From Prevotellaceae bacterium UBA4361 (lineage in GTDB: Bacteria > Bacteroidota > Bacteroidia > Bacteroidales > Bacteroidaceae), in assembly GCA_002393575.1 (NCBI GenBank), contig DGSN01000071.1:64687-128686 (forward strand): a DNA stretch of 64,000 nt, read 5' to 3'. Made by a program: the position numbers and the translations under genes. The notes under the pieces are model-generated. The model made no database searches, had not been told where the DNA came from, and worked only from the letters and a program-made list of their open reading frames with translations. Each line of letters opens with the position of its first letter. The stretch's first letter is position 1. Positions 62,336 to 64,000 of the stretch are shown here, piece by piece.

Positions 62336-63442
62336 CTATTGTCCTAAAACGAGGTTCACAATGCGAACCACATCGCTGATGTCGATACTACTATCCTTAT
62401 TCAAGTCAGCAGCAGTTCTGTTAAATACACTTGGCTCCGAACCAAGAACGAAGTTGACTATCGCCACCACATCGCTGATGTCCGTGCTTCCATCCATATT
62501 CACATCACCCAGCAACACTTTGTTCAGATAAAAGCGAGAAAAACCCTTAAGCGTTTCACCCTGATAATAGCAGAAATGGATGGTGTCTTCTACATCTTTA
62601 TCAGTCGTGTATTTGATTGCATTGCCTTCTATTTCTACTTCGCCATAGTCAGCATAGGCAGTAAACACACAATAGTCGTCAGGTAATCCTGTTTCCAACG
62701 TAATAGTTTCGCCTGCATTAACATCGTGATATGAAGGCGGAACAAGATAAGTCGTCACACTTTCATTTCCGTTGCTAATAGTCGCAACTATGGCTTTCTT
62801 GGGTTGTGAAGAAGGCACTATCTGATGGCTATAGCTATCCATCGTTGCAGACGTACTCTGACCACCACATTGAACCTGAACACCATCCATATTGGAATTG
62901 CCTCGATACATCACAAATGACTTGTCGTTCTCATCAATGTCAGCATAAAACATATAGACATCCCAGAAAGGCATGCCTTTCACCTTCTGAGCACCCATTC
63001 CCTCAAGCACGAATTGACAGATTGCAGTGCTAAACAAGTAGGTGAATTCACTGATGTAGTTATCTGCCACATTGACGAGCATACTGTCTGGCAAAGCAAA
63101 TGCTAATGCGTTGACAGATTCCAATCGGTTGCTCTTCAAATTCACATATTGTAGATGTTCGAGCGAAGCCAGCGGTTCCACATCATCAATTTCGTTCAGG
63201 CTAAGATCCAGCTTTTCTACGTTAGGCAAGTAAACCACATCGCTGATATCACTAATCCCAAGTCCCGACAAGTCGATTGACGTTATTGTGTCTGTCTGAG
63301 CCTGCATCACATCGTCGGATTCATTCAGGCCAAGATGGGCTTTCACACCAAATTCAAACCCTTCGGATAAGAAAGTAACTTTCTGCGCTTGCATATACAA
63401 GGCAGTAGTTGCAAGAAGTGTTGTTAATACTAATTTCTTCAT
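62336..63442 (-). CDS. Secreted leucine-rich-repeat protein with dockerin-like end
   Basis: The 368-residue protein has a signal peptide (1-19) and three or four short leucine-rich repeats (about 50-130: LPNVEKLDLSLNEI, LEHLQYVNLKSNRL). After an unassigned beta region it ends in two calcium-loop repeats: GDVNMDGSTDISDVVAIVNFVLG and ADLNKDSSIDISDVVRIVNLVLG. These look like a type I dockerin. The Asp/Asn positions of both EF-like loops are intact. In Bacteroidota such ends often occur outside cellulosomes. It may be a surface binding protein. It lies 12 bp downstream of the partial gene at the right edge, so the two are probably co-transcribed. Confidence 0.85.
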   Translation of the reverse strand: MKKLVLTTLLATTALYMQAQKVTFLSEGFEFGVKAHLGLNESDDVMQAQTDTITSIDLSGLGISDISDVVYLPNVEKLDLSLNEIDDVEPLASLEHLQYVNLKSNRLESVNALAFALPDSMLVNVADNYISEFTYLFSTAICQFVLEGMGAQKVKGMPFWDVYMFYADIDENDKSFVMYRGNSNMDGVQVQCGGQSTSATMDSYSHQIVPSSQPKKAIVATISNGNESVTTYLVPPSYHDVNAGETITLETGLPDDYCVFTAYADYGEVEIEGNAIKYTTDKDVEDTIHFCYYQGETLKGFSRFYLNKVLLGDVNMDGSTDISDVVAIVNFVLGSEPSVFNRTAADLNKDSSIDISDVVRIVNLVLGQ

Positions 63443-63454
63443 AATCCTTCCTCC

Positions 63455-64000
63455 TTATTCTTTCAGGTAAATAATATCAGCTGCGTGACCATAATCATCT
63501 ACATCCGACTGGAAAGTAATGGTAAATACAGATCTAACTCCACGGTCGTATGAAACAGCTTCACCTAAGTCATTCAGCGGAACATAGGATACTCTACCAT
63601 TCTTCCAGTAGATTTCCGCCCATAGACGTTTGAAGTTCTCATTCTTCAGATTCTTGATTTGTTGGTCTGCTTTTGGGTCGTTGGAGTCATTGCTGGTTTC
63701 CTTGAAGATAGCTTTGGCTGTGAGTATTCCAGGGAACCATTCAGAACTCACATCATCACATCGAGCTGTGGTGATGGTGTTTTCGTTCACGTTCCATCCT
63801 TTCACCAATACATAGTCGAAGATGTGTGTTCCCTTAGTCTTGAAATTAAATGCTCCACCGCTTTTCTTCAGCACCTTGATGTCAATTTCAAAACGGTTGT
63901 CATGGAAGTCACTTGGCAACAATAATTCACCTTGCGTGTATGCCCATCCCAATTGCTTCACTGCATTGATTGCAGTCCTTGTGATGTCGAGATATGTCTT
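63455..64000 (-). CDS. Partial gene of unknown function, cut by the window edge
   Basis: The visible 181 codons have no stop up to 64000, so the gene begins beyond the edge. The GTG at 63959-63961 is in frame but is unlikely to be the start. The C-terminal part shows no recognised domain; it contains YWKNGRVSYVPLNDLGEAVSYD. It ends 12 bp before the LRR-dockerin gene and probably shares its transcript. Confidence 0.65.
   Translation of the reverse strand, partial: KTYLDITRTAINAVKQLGWAYTQGELLLPSDFHDNRFEIDIKVLKKSGGAFNFKTKGTHIFDYVLVKGWNVNENTITTARCDDVSSEWFPGILTAKAIFKETSNDSNDPKADQQIKNLKNENFKRLWAEIYWKNGRVSYVPLNDLGEAVSYDRGVRSVFTITFQSDVDDYGHAADIIYLKE

Overview
The window reads as a chromosomal segment of a Bacteroidota bacterium, most likely Prevotella or a close relative. 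The support is the TAnnTTTG-type promoter boxes, a fused SecDF, DUF2851, DUF4421 and WbqC-like proteins, an S46 dipeptidyl-peptidase, meso-diaminopimelate dehydrogenase, a dapB-lepB-wbqC operon, and a recurring short C-terminal tail (DLxGRxL...GIxIQNGKK) on secreted proteins. Secreted glycoside hydrolases (GH2, GH30, GH127 and a GH115 remnant) suggest growth on plant cell-wall polysaccharide, as in rumen or gut Prevotella.

Layout. 0.2-6.3 kb: a glycosyltransferase, a secreted serpin, two related secreted proteins and a membrane-bound TPR/HTH regulator. Three of these promoters carry ATGTATATG at exactly the same distance from the -7 box. 6.9-18.3 kb: a large GH2 enzyme, a DUF2752 protein, a GH115/transposase wreck, a CD225-like membrane protein, a DPP7-type peptidase, a polysaccharide flippase, a GxxExxY gene framed by inverted repeats, and ruvB. 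18.9-25.7 kb: an AT-rich cassette. It has a long structured leader, two Cys-rich peptides with twin-arginine leaders, two radical SAM/SPASM enzymes, a SPASM-only maturase-like protein, a small modification-system protein, two small secreted proteins, and tatA-tatC. 25.8-33.4 kb: a secreted protein, GH30, a toxin-antitoxin-like pair, ddh and secDF. 33.9-42.8 kb: GH127, a membrane endonuclease/exonuclease/phosphatase-fold protein, rhomboid, HU, tRNA-Arg(CCT), a membrane AraC regulator and a carboxylesterase. 43.5-54.2 kb: CotH-like protein, the dapB-lepB-wbqC operon, DUF2851, a PAP2/beta-barrel fusion, an outer-membrane protein and a metallophosphoesterase. 54.4-60.2 kb: an RND efflux operon. 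60.4-64 kb: a DUF4421 protein, a lipoprotein, an LRR-dockerin protein and a gene cut by the right edge.

The most interesting system is the 19.4-25.7 kb cassette. The precursors carry SRREFF twin-arginine leaders followed by CxxxC-repeat cores. The radical SAM enzymes probably install crosslinks in the cytoplasm, and the co-encoded TatA/TatC could export the already folded product. It resembles the 'CXXX repeat peptide' radical-SAM systems named in silico; that match is from memory and no search was run. An attenuator-like hairpin follows the first precursor, and mutually exclusive hairpins lie in the leader.

The intergenic DNA is rich in repeats. The most striking are four separate clusters of exactly four CGAGnnCTCG-like palindromes at a strict 22-bp period. 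Two of these clusters also share longer flanking sequence.
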